Below, piece after piece: positions 56,744 to 64,000 of a stretch of 64,000 bases of DNA (within the stretch, counting starts at the first letter, position 1; each line of letters begins with the position of its first letter). A model generated the notes under the pieces. The model was not told where the DNA came from and searched no databases. It saw only the letters and a list, made by a program, of their open reading frames with translations. Origin of the DNA: Streptomyces sp. Ru62 (lineage in GTDB: Bacteria > Actinomycetota > Actinomycetes > Streptomycetales > Streptomycetaceae); contig NZ_PQSU01000006.1 in NCBI RefSeq assembly GCF_002920615.1, positions 222,649-286,648 on the forward strand. The letters are read 5' to 3'. The translations under genes were made by a program, and so were the position numbers.

Positions 56744-57379
56744 TCACCGTCCCCTGCCCTGCCCGACGGGCGCGTCCCCGGTGCCGGAATCCCCGTGGAG
56801 CAGGGCTTCCAGGGAGGCGGTGAGGTCCGCGGTCAGTGCGTCCGCGCTCATCTCCGCCAGGGCTCCGGCGCGAACGACGTACCGGCTGAACGTGACGCCG
56901 ACGAGCAAGGCGGCGACGAACGGCAGCCGGTGCCGCAGGTCGTGCTCGTCCAGGAGCCGGCGGTACACCTCGTCGGTGCGTTCCTGCATGGCCACGTACA
57001 GGGCGGCGGCGCTCCCGGTGTCGTCGGCTGCGCTGCGCAGCAGCGCCACGAACGTGTCGTTGCCGTCGGCGCTCTCCATGCGATGCACGTAGCCACGGGC
57101 GATGCGGGCCGCGAGTGGCTCCTGGGTGTCCTCGGCCAGGGCGTCGATGTCCCGGGTGCCCGGGACAGCCGCGAGGAACAGGCTCTCCTTGCTGCCGAAA
57201 TGGCGCAGCACCGAGCCATGGGTGACGCCGGCGCGCCGGGCGATGTCCCGCAGGGTGGCCCGGTGGTAGCCGCGCTCGGCGAAGGCCTGTGAGGCGGCCT
57301 CCAGAATGGCCCGTCGGTGCAGTTCCGGGTTGCGCGTACGGCGGGGCGGCGCGGGCGGGTCGGTGTCGGGTGCGGCCAT
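56744..57379 (-). CDS. TetR/AcrR-family transcriptional regulator
   Basis: A 211-residue regulator. RAILEAASQAFAERGYHRAT followed by LRDIARRAGVTHGSVLRHFG and SKESLFLAAV is the TetR helix-turn-helix. The C-terminal ligand domain RLPFVAALLVGVTFSRYVVR resembles the TetR_C_17 type. The clear TetR-like palindromes of this window (32656, 42531, 44164, 44202) are distant; a link to this protein is unproven. Its own start region at 57380-57438 has no comparable palindrome. The next gene upstream on the same strand is MoaF-like. Confidence 0.87.
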   Translation of the reverse strand: MAAPDTDPPAPPRRTRNPELHRRAILEAASQAFAERGYHRATLRDIARRAGVTHGSVLRHFGSKESLFLAAVPGTRDIDALAEDTQEPLAARIARGYVHRMESADGNDTFVALLRSAADDTGSAAALYVAMQERTDEVYRRLLDEHDLRHRLPFVAALLVGVTFSRYVVRAGALAEMSADALTADLTASLEALLHGDSGTGDAPVGQGRGR

Positions 57380-57438
57380 GGGCCGAGCCTACCGGCGCGG
57401 TCGTTCCGGTCGCCGTCGCCGGCCCCTTCCCCGCCGGC

Positions 57439-57756
57439 TCAGCGCAGTCGCGTGAGGGTGCCGAGGCGGGCGAGCGGTTCGCCGCCGGGCAGCGCGATAC
57501 GCGAGTGCACCCGCCCGCGTTCGAAGTCCTCCAGGTGGAGGACCCTGGTACCGCGCCGCTCCCGCCAGGAGGTGAGGTAGACGTTCGGGCGGACCTCGGC
57601 CACCGTGGTGGTCACGGTTTCGGTGTGCCCGTCGGACAGCAGGCCCCCTCCGTCGACGACGGTGAGGGCCATCGTCGCATCGGCGACGTAGTGCATCTCG
57701 AAGGTGAGGATGCCGAGGTCCACGAAGTAGCGGTGGCCGTTCTGCCGGTGTGACAT
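57439..57756 (-). CDS. MoaF-related small protein
   Basis: A 105-residue beta-rich protein. YFVDLGILTFEMHYVADATM, TETVTTTVAEVRPNVYLTSW and GTRVLHLEDFERGRVHSRIA resemble the MoaF-related lipocalin-like domain, which binds small ligands in related proteins. It lies 69 bases downstream of the P450 gene and 59 bases upstream of the TetR gene on the same strand, so it is probably co-transcribed with the P450. ATG at 57756 is chosen; an upstream frame of 22 codons is low complexity. The physiological role is unknown. Confidence 0.7.
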   Translation of the reverse strand: MSHRQNGHRYFVDLGILTFEMHYVADATMALTVVDGGGLLSDGHTETVTTTVAEVRPNVYLTSWRERRGTRVLHLEDFERGRVHSRIALPGGEPLARLGTLTRLR

Positions 57757-57825
57757 GTCGCGCCCTTCAGCAACGTTCGCGTCGATACGGCCAACCCTTC
57801 CGCCTTCCCGCCGCCCGGGCATCCG

Positions 57826-59070
57826 TCATCCGACCGAAGCGCCGCGGCCGGCCCGTCCCGGTCGGTCCGCCGTGCGGACCGGGAGCGCGAGCAGGCCACG
57901 CGAGCGCATGGAGGGGCGCCGGCGCAGGTCCTGCGGGGGGACGGCGAGCGAGAGGCCGGGGAAGCGGTCGAAGAGCGCGGTGAGCGCGATGCCCGTCTCC
58001 ATCCGGGCCAGCGGAGCGCCGAGGCAGTAGTGGATGCCGTGTCCCAGCGCCAGGTGCCCGGTGGCGTCACGGCCGAGGTCCAGCCGGTCGGGGTCGGTGA
58101 AGCGGCGGGGGTCGCGGTGCGCGGCGGCGAGCGACAGCAGGACCGTCCCGCCGGCCGGGACCGTGACCCCGCCGATGACGACGTCCTCGGTGGGGAAGCG
58201 GCGGATCGCCAGGGGTACCGGACCGTCGTAGCGCGCCAGTTCCTCGACCGCCCGCTCCAGCAGACCGGCATCGGCCCGCAGCGCCGCCAACTGGTCGGGG
58301 TGGGCGAGCAGCGCCGCGACCGCGTTGCCGATCAGGTGCACCGTGTTCTCGTACCCCGCGACGAGGATCAGGAAGGCCAGCGACATCAGTTCGTCCTCGC
58401 TGAGCCGGTCCTCCTCGTCGCGCACGGCGATCAGGGCGGACAGCAGGTCGTCGGCCGGACGGGCACGCTTGTCGGCGATGAGCCGGGTGAAGAAGGACAG
58501 CAACCGGCCGACGGCCTCCCTGGCCCGCTCCGGCCGCGTCGGGTCGGGCGCGACCAGGGCGTCGGTCCAGGCGCGGAAGTCGGGGCGCTCGGTCTGGGGC
58601 ACGCCGAGGAGGTCGCAGATGACGATGATCGGCAGCGGAGCGGCGTAGGTGGCGATCAGATCGGCCTCGTCCTGTCCCGACAGGGAGTCGAGCAGCCGGT
58701 CCGCGGTGCGCCGGACCGGCACCCGGAGCCCTTCGACGTGCCGGGGGGTGAACACCTTGGTCACCATGCGCCGGATACGTGTGTGGTCCGGCGGGTCCAT
58801 GTTCAGGAGGTTGGCGTCCAGCGCGGGCGGCAGGGCCATGCCCCGGTAGCCGCCCGGGGTCGCGTTGCGCTTGTCCAGGGACAGCCGGGGATCGGCGAGC
58901 GCCTGGCGGACGTCGTCGTAGCGTGTGACCAGCCAGGCGGGAAGGCCGTCCGTGCCGGTGATCCGGTGGACCGGTCCCTCCTCACGCAGCCGGCCGTAGA
59001 CGGCGTAGGGGTCCTGGAACAGCTCACCGGGATCAACCACGGGCTTCGAGGGGGAAGTTGGGTTGCTCAT
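57826..59070 (-). CDS. Cytochrome P450
   Basis: A 414-residue soluble bacterial P450, probably CYP107/105-like. The heme loop is LGHGIHYCLG (Cys349), where the usual Phe at the start of the loop is Leu342. The K-helix ExxR is E277-L-A-R280. The I-helix motif reads AGYENT (238-243) instead of AGxETT, so Thr is replaced by Asn next to the acid, which may alter proton delivery to oxygen. No ferredoxin gene is adjacent. TTAGCT stands six bases before the ATG at 59070, consistent with a leaderless transcript. A MoaF-like protein follows. Confidence 0.92.
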   Translation of the reverse strand: MSNPTSPSKPVVDPGELFQDPYAVYGRLREEGPVHRITGTDGLPAWLVTRYDDVRQALADPRLSLDKRNATPGGYRGMALPPALDANLLNMDPPDHTRIRRMVTKVFTPRHVEGLRVPVRRTADRLLDSLSGQDEADLIATYAAPLPIIVICDLLGVPQTERPDFRAWTDALVAPDPTRPERAREAVGRLLSFFTRLIADKRARPADDLLSALIAVRDEEDRLSEDELMSLAFLILVAGYENTVHLIGNAVAALLAHPDQLAALRADAGLLERAVEELARYDGPVPLAIRRFPTEDVVIGGVTVPAGGTVLLSLAAAHRDPRRFTDPDRLDLGRDATGHLALGHGIHYCLGAPLARMETGIALTALFDRFPGLSLAVPPQDLRRRPSMRSRGLLALPVRTADRPGRAGRGASVG

Positions 59071-59078
59071 TGCGACAG

Positions 59079-59378
59079 CTAAGCAGACGGGGTGACGGAC
59101 GCGCCGGGCACCCTGCGCGGACGGGCGGGTTCCCGGTCCGGTGCGGATGTCCCGCATGGGTCCCGCGTCGCCGCGGTTGTGCGGTGGAGCCAGTAGGCCT
59201 CGCGGGACAGGACGCTGCCGTCGCTGTCCTTGAGGGTGAGGTGCGGTCGGTGCGGGCCGGGCAGGCGCAGCCGGTGCAGGCCGGGCAGGCGCAACCGGTG
59301 CGGGCCGGGTCGCGCGTCCACGAAGTCCACGGTGAACGCGCGGGTGACCGACGCCGGGGCGGGCGGTACAACGTCCAC
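59079..59378 (-). CDS. Doubtful small ORF, possible glycoside-hydrolase tail
   Basis: A 99-residue minus-strand frame ending eight bases before the P450 start. The middle (RPHLTLKDSDGSVLSREAYW) recalls the C-terminal strand of family-2 glycoside hydrolases such as beta-mannosidase, and the beginning contains an eight-residue repeat (LHRLRLPG, PHRLRLPG) encoded by a 24-bp tandem DNA repeat. No ribosome site is seen. It is either a decayed fragment or noise; confidence is low. Confidence 0.25.
   Translation of the reverse strand: MDVVPPAPASVTRAFTVDFVDARPGPHRLRLPGLHRLRLPGPHRPHLTLKDSDGSVLSREAYWLHRTTAATRDPCGTSAPDREPARPRRVPGASVTPSA
59249..59309. repeat. 24-bp tandem repeat, about 2.5 copies
   Basis: GGTGCGGGCCGGGCAGGCGC at 59249 recurs at 59273 with two changes, and a third partial copy starts at 59297. 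The period of 24 keeps the frame in all three frames, giving an eight-residue repeat in any translation. It lies inside the doubtful ORF upstream of the P450. Confidence 0.7.
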
Positions 59379-59784
59379 GGCACCCAGTCACCCCCTGCCC
59401 CCGCGGCAGGGGCAGCCGGAGCCCCGGCCACCCCTGCCGGCCGCTGCCCCGCGGATCGGCCTCGACGGCAACGCCGTCGTCGGGCCGTGCACGGCCCCCC
59501 CACGGATCCGTTGCGTGCGCGGTCTCGCCGGTCTTCGTGCGGGCGCTCGGCATCCCGAAGATCACTCGGCCCGATCGGGCAGCGTCACGGCCTTGTCGCG
59601 CACCCCGCGCACCCCGCATGCCGATCCGGCCGGACACCTCGCGAGGTCGAGTCCGGCTGCCGACAACCTGCCGATCCGCGGACGGGGCGCGACCGCCCTG
59701 TCCGCGATCCACCGGCCCGCGGACGGGACGCGACCATCCTGTCCGGTCTGGGCGATTCGACCCGAAGCGGCAGCCGAGACCGGT
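59379..59784. other. Intergenic region, nothing recognised
   Basis: About 400 bases with no convincing gene. Frames on both strands are open over long distances, as expected at this base composition, but lack ribosome sites and family motifs. Confidence 0.4.
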
Positions 59785-59815
59785 TTGACAGAATGAAAAT
59801 GACCGACCATATTGA
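59785..59815 (+). promoter_or_regulatory. Strong promoter-like sequence
   Basis: A consensus -35 TTGACA (59785-59790) is followed after 17-19 bases by CATATT/TATTGA (59808-59815). The strip 59785-59818 is by far the most A/T-rich of the neighbourhood. It would drive the hypothetical gene at 59866 with a leader of about 45 bases. Confidence 0.6.
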
Positions 59816-59865
59816 AGTGGTGCGCCGCACACTCGGCGCTTGTCGACGGGGCTTGGGGGAGTGCC

Positions 59866-60396
59866 GTGACCAAGCGGTCCAGCCAGGCCCACCCGCACGA
59901 ATCCGGCCGCCGGGAGATCCGGCGGACGGCCGGAACCGTCGACATGTCTCCCGAAGCCGTCGGCGCCGACCACGCGGCGGTGGGTCTCCCCTGCGACGAT
60001 GTGGAGAGGTCCATGACCGAGTCCGTCCCCACCGATCCCGTCGGGCCGGCCGAGGCGGACGCCTTGGTCCGAGGACCGTCCCGCGCCCCGCTCCCCGGGC
60101 CGTTCCGCGCACCGCGCGGCGGGCCGTCCCGTGCCCTGGCCGGCGGAGAAGGGTCGTCCCGCGCATTACCCGGAGGCGACGGGTCTTCTCCGGCCGTCCG
60201 CGACGACCCGGCCCAGCCGCGAAACGGAGCCCCGGCGCTGCGACCCGCCGGACCGGTCGCAGACCTCGTGGCCGGGTTGCGCGCATTCCGTCAGCACCCG
60301 CGCCCCCTTGCCGGCCGGTACGCGTACGGGGTCGAAGCGGCGGCCGGCCCAGGGACCCGCCGCGCCGTCCTCCGGTTCGCGCACGTGCCGGCGTAG
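59866..60396 (+). CDS. Hypothetical protein with Arg/Gly/Pro/Ser-rich repeats
   Basis: A 176-residue basic protein read from GTG 59866 with GGGGGA five bases upstream. Codons show strong G/C at third positions. The middle part repeats a short motif (RGPSRAPLPGPFRAPRGGPS, then RALAGGEGSSRALPGGDGSS), which suggests a disordered region. There is no signal peptide or recognisable domain. A strong promoter-like sequence precedes it and the SARP regulator gene lies 400 bases downstream. It may be a real protein of unknown function; a chance open frame is possible. Confidence 0.45.
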   Translation: MTKRSSQAHPHESGRREIRRTAGTVDMSPEAVGADHAAVGLPCDDVERSMTESVPTDPVGPAEADALVRGPSRAPLPGPFRAPRGGPSRALAGGEGSSRALPGGDGSSPAVRDDPAQPRNGAPALRPAGPVADLVAGLRAFRQHPRPLAGRYAYGVEAAAGPGTRRAVLRFAHVPA

Positions 60397-60802
60397 GCAG
60401 ACTCGCGCCGGTGCTCCCCTCGGCCGTCCCCGCGGACCGCACCGGGCGTCCCGCCGAGCACGGACCCGGGCGCGGTCGCCCGTAACCGGAACAGGCGCCG
60501 CACGGGTCGCCGCCCGGGGCTGAGCGCCCTGGCGCGGGCAGTCACACCGGCGGAGCATCCGGCCGCCACAGACGGCCCGCGGGAGGCGGAAGCCCGACGC
60601 GAAGGCTGGACACATTCCCGTAACCGCACACCCCGCTCCGAAACCGCACACCCCGCCCGGCAGACGTCTCCGGGCGGGCCCCGGCGAACCACGTATGAGC
60701 AGCACACAGAAGACACGAGCCGACCATGACTGGGCCGGTGCCGCTGAACGGTGCGGGAAGCGGCGGCCGGAGAACGGAGTCGGTGACAAGGAGAGATGCA
60801 CG
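60397..60802. promoter_or_regulatory. Region upstream of the SARP gene, with direct repeats and a hairpin
   Basis: AACCGCACACCCCGC occurs at 60622 and again at 60642, a 15-bp exact direct repeat with a 20-base period. A 9-bp hairpin follows at 60652-60678 (CCCGCCCGG with CCGGGCGGG). SARP regulators bind direct repeats, so an autoregulatory or cross-regulatory site is possible. No gene is recognised in the region itself. Confidence 0.45.
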
Positions 60803-63726
60803 ATGACAGGGTTGTCGCGAGAGTCAGGCGATCACGCCGTCCAGTTCTCCGTCCTCGGACCGGTACGCGTCTGGCGGGGCGGCGGCGAGCTGCTGCTCGG
60901 CCCGAAACAGCAGCGGCTCATCCTCGCCGTGCTCCTGGCGCGTGCCGGTCGGCCCGTCTCGTTGCACGAGTTCATCGACCTGCTGTGGGACGGTGATCCG
61001 CCGTCGAGTGCGTCCAACGCCGTGCACCGGTACGTCGGGGCCCTGCGCCGGCTCCTGGAACCGGACCTGCCCGCCAGGTCGCCCGGGCGGTGGCTCGCCC
61101 GGCAGGCGGGTGGATACCTGCTGCGCGTCGATGCCGACTGCCTCGACCTGCTGAACTTCCGGGCCCTGGTCGACCGGGCGCGGCAGGTGGACGCGGCGGG
61201 CGACCCGGCGGGCTCCGTGGGACTGTTCACCGCCGCTCTGGGGCTGTGGCAGGGGCGGTGCGCGGCGGATCTGGAACCGGTCAGCAGCAGCCACCCCGTC
61301 TTCGTCATGCTGGAGCACGAATACGCGTCGGTGGTGTGCGAGGCAGCGGACACGGCGCTGCGCTGCCGTCGCGCCGAGGCGGTGCTGTTGCCGTTGCGGC
61401 AGGCCGCGGAGCGCAATCCGCTGGACGAGGCGCTGCTGTCGCGCCTGCTGCTGGTGCTCGCTTCGGACGGCAAACAGGCCGAGGCCCTGGCGATGTACGA
61501 GGAGATCCGGCTGCGGTTGGCGGAGGAGCTGAGCGTGGACCCCGGCGCGGAGCTGCGGGCCGCCCACGACCGGATTCTGCGGCACCGCTTCGACGCCGGC
61601 ACACCCGCGGAGGCGGAGGAGGACGAGGGAGCCGTCTACGGCCCACCGGTTCCGGCCGGTTCCATACCGTCCCCCGTGCCCTCGCCGAGGACGGCGCGCC
61701 CGGCCCAGCTGCCTCCGGGCCTGCCGGGATTCACGGGACGTCAGGACGCACTCGCGCAGGCCCGGGCCCTGGCCGCACGGGGTGGCGGTGCGTTGCGGGT
61801 GCTGGCCGTCGACGGCATCCCCGGCATCGGCAAGACCGCTCTGGCCGTGCACTTCGCCCACCAGGTCGCCTCCGACTTCCCCGACGGACAGCTCTACGCC
61901 GACCTGCGCGGCTTCGCCCCCGACGGCAAACCCACCGACCCCGCCGACATCCTCCAGGGCTTCCTCGACGCCCTGGGCGTGGCCCCCCAGCGCATCCCCG
62001 CCCCGCCCGACACCCGCTCCGCGCTCTACCGCAGTGTCCTGGCCGACCGACGGGTCCTCGTCGTCCTCGACAACGCACGCGACCTGGCCCAGATCAGACC
62101 GCTGCTGCCCGGCACCGGCAACTGCATGGTCATCGTCACCAGCCGCAGCCGCCTGACCGCACTGGCCGCCGCCCACGGAGCACACCTGCTCACCCTCGAC
62201 GTCCCCTCCCCCGCCGAAGCGACCACCACGTTCCTCGAACGCGTCCGCGCCAGCCGCCCCGACGCCACCGCCCGCGAGATCCGCCCGCTCGTCGAACGCT
62301 GCGGCCGCCTCCCCCTCGCCGTCGCCATCGTCGCCGCCCGGGCCGCCGCCTACCCCGAGCGCACCCTCCACGACATCGACCTCGAACTGTCCACCACCGA
62401 CCACAGCCTGGACGGCTTCAGCGACGACAACCTCGACACGACGTACGAGGCGTCTTCTCCTGGTCCTACCGCACACTCGGCCCCCAGGCCGCACACCTCT
62501 TCCGGCTCCTCCCCCTGCACCCCGGACCCGACGTCACCGCCGCCGCACTCGCCAGCATGGCCGGCATCAGCCCGCACGAGGCGGTCCAGGCCGTGGGCGA
62601 GCTCGTACGAGCCAGACTGCTGACCGTGCGCGCACGCAACCGTTACCGGGCCCACGACCTGATCCTCGCGTACGCCGCCGAACTGGCCGCCCAGTACGAG
62701 CGGGACCGTCCGGCCGTCCGGTCCCGCATGTACGACCACTACCGCCAGACCGCGCACGCCGCGAACCTCCTGCTGCGGCCCGGACCCCAACCGGTCGCCC
62801 CCGCGGCGCCCCTGCCGTCCGTGACCCCGGAGCCGCTGGCGGACACCGCCACGGCGACAGCCTGGTACACACGGGAACAGGCGGTACTGCGCTCGGTGGT
62901 GGAGGCCGCGGCCGCGCACGGCGACAGCCGGACGGCGTGGGAGCTCGCCGTGACCTTGCAGATGTGCCAGCAGCGCATGGGATGGTGGCACGACTGGGCC
63001 GCGACCATGCGGGCCGCCCTGGCAGCGGCGCGCAAGGCCGAGGACGTGGAGGGCATGGCGCGGACCCACCACGGTCTGGCCGGCGCCCTGCACTACCTCG
63101 GTGACCTGCCCGGTGCGATGGGCCACCTGGAACAGGCGCGTCGCCACTTCGAACAACTGCACTCCACCACCGACCTGGCACACGTCCTGAGGAACATCGG
63201 CGTCGTGTACAACACCCAGGAGGACCACGTTCGGGCCCTGCGTCACATGGAAGCGGCCTTGGAACTGCTGAGCGGACCCGAGCCGCGCCACCTCAAGGCC
63301 GCCACTCTCGCGGACGCCGCCGTGACGCGTGTGAAACTCGGTCATCCGGAGGAGGCTCTGCGGCTCGCGCGCACCGCTGTCGTGATGTTCCGCGACTTGC
63401 GTGACCTCAACGGGGAGGGACTGACCCTGACAGTCATGGGGCAGGTGTTCCGCCACCGACGCGACTACGCCCGGTCGGCCTCGTACTACGAACGGGGCAT
63501 CGAACTGATGCGGCTGGCCGGCAGCCGGGTGAACGTGGCGGAGGAGCTGATGGCGCTCGGCGACGTGCGGCTCGACGCCCGGGACGTGGCGGGAGCCCGG
63601 CGGGCCTGGACCGACGCCCTCAGGAGCCTGGACGATCCGGAACTGCCGCTGGCGGCCCAGGCCAGGGGGAAACTCGCACTGCTGGACACGGTGAAGGAGC
63701 AGCGGGGTGCGGCATCGGTCATTTGA
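60803..63726 (+). pseudogene. AfsR-type SARP regulator with a one-base frameshift
   Basis: The first frame (from ATG 60803, ribosome site AAGGAG) encodes an OmpR-like DNA-binding domain (residues 12-110), a BTAD domain (FRALVDRARQVDAAGDPAGS, YEEIRLRLAEELSVDPGAE), an NB-ARC ATPase (Walker A DGIPGIGKTALAV at 338; VLVVLDNARDLAQI). It breaks at about 62439: homology continues in another frame with DVRGVFSWSYRTLGPQAAHL and TPR repeats such as AALAAARKAEDVEGMARTHH to the stop at 63726. One missing base between CTCGACAC and GACGTACGA explains it. Unbroken, the protein would be about 974 residues, the size of AfsR. A sequencing error is possible; otherwise a shorter SARP-NB-ARC protein with a random 60-residue tail is made. 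Confidence 0.85.
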
Positions 63727-64000
63727 CTACCCGAAGGTTCGCGGGCCGTGCCGGGCCCGCCGCCGACCGCCCCGGTGACGCGTCGACGGACCGGAGTACG
63801 TCCTCGTCAGGGAAAGACACCCGCAGCACCACGAGGGGCTGACCATGTATGCCGGCCTGCCGCACGGGCCACGATGCGGGCCGGGGCCCAAGAGATAAGT
63901 CGTTAGACAGATTCGGCCGTGGCCCCTGTCGGGAGACGGTGGGTGTGTCGCCCGGCGGTGCGGTCCCCTCGCACCGCCCCACACCCGAAAGGCCACCACC
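63727..64000. other. Intergenic region at the window end
   Basis: No gene is recognised. GAGATAAGTCGTTAGACAGA at 63890-63909 is the most A/T-rich part and could carry a promoter; GAAAGG near 63987 looks like a ribosome site, so a gene probably starts just beyond position 64000. Confidence 0.4.

Noticed and set aside
1..64000. tRNA, rRNA, CRISPR arrays, IS elements, integrase or attachment sites.
   Set aside because: Looked for by eye on both strands; nothing convincing was found. Weak tRNAs could be missed without a covariance search.

Overview
The window reads as a high-GC actinomycete chromosome, almost certainly Streptomyces or a close relative. Codons end overwhelmingly in G or C, GTG starts are common, AGGAG-type ribosome sites are frequent, and several family types are typical of that genus: large LuxR (LAL) regulators, an AfsR/SARP regulator, a ScbR-like TetR protein, a DUF6058 protein and an RsbW-like ATPase. 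I see no tRNA or rRNA gene, IS element, integrase, phage gene or CRISPR array. The many small regulator-plus-oxidoreductase units, together with several gene remnants, suggest accessory or chromosome-arm DNA rather than conserved core.

Layout. 1-3.3 kb: end of a DUF1684 gene, an XRE/cupin regulator, a decayed EamA-type transporter, a PaiB-like flavin protein and a B3/4-domain protein. 3.3-9.9 kb: methyltransferase, MazG-like protein, LysR/MFS pair, nitroreductase, and a MerR regulator with an MDR reductase and a well-preserved MerR-type promoter. 10-16.6 kb: TPR-like protein, PASTA-like exported protein, DUF6058 protein, ScbR-like regulator, HAD phosphatase, a remnant of a nonribosomal peptide synthetase (A-domain tail plus carrier domain), cyclophilin and GNAT. 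17-25.3 kb: LLM oxidoreductase, MFS, MarR, quinone-oxidoreductase-like protein, LAL regulator, alpha/beta hydrolase and an HxlR regulator. 25.4-36.3 kb: a redox and electrophile-detoxification stretch (quinone reductase, aldo/keto reductase, WrbA-like protein, MFS, PEBP protein, aldehyde dehydrogenase, LAL regulator, atypical SDR). 36.6-46.8 kb: secreted protein, LysR, a ProX-like protein without signal peptide, a second quinone reductase closely similar to the first, ABM monooxygenase, USP-like protein, cysteine hydrolase, RsbW-like ATPase, MBL hydrolase, FAD monooxygenase and phosphotransferase.

47-51.6 kb is the most striking part. Cysteine-free ribosomal proteins L33 and L31 are followed, after a strong terminator, by a six-gene operon: a split beta subunit (two genes) and a cobalt-type alpha subunit of the nitrile hydratase/thiocyanate hydrolase family, an aquaporin-type channel, an unknown 129-residue protein and a NiCoT cobalt/nickel permease. 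The gene order matches scnB-scnA-scnC of thiocyanate hydrolase, and no amidase is present. The likely logic is cobalt import, cofactor loading, substrate or product passage through the channel, and hydration or hydrolysis of a small nitrile-like substrate.

51.7-64 kb: a candidate leader peptide and hairpin before an alpha/beta hydrolase, an acyl-CoA synthetase, an orphan squalene/phytoene-synthase-like gene, a truncated hydrolase-like ORF, GNAT, TetR, MoaF-like protein and P450, then an unknown protein with a strong promoter and an AfsR-type SARP regulator interrupted by a one-base frameshift. Palindromic operators are unusually clear in this window (HxlR, MerR and MarR sites, and three TetR-like sites with no TetR gene beside them). 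Functions below are inferred from sequence motifs read by eye; no database search was run.
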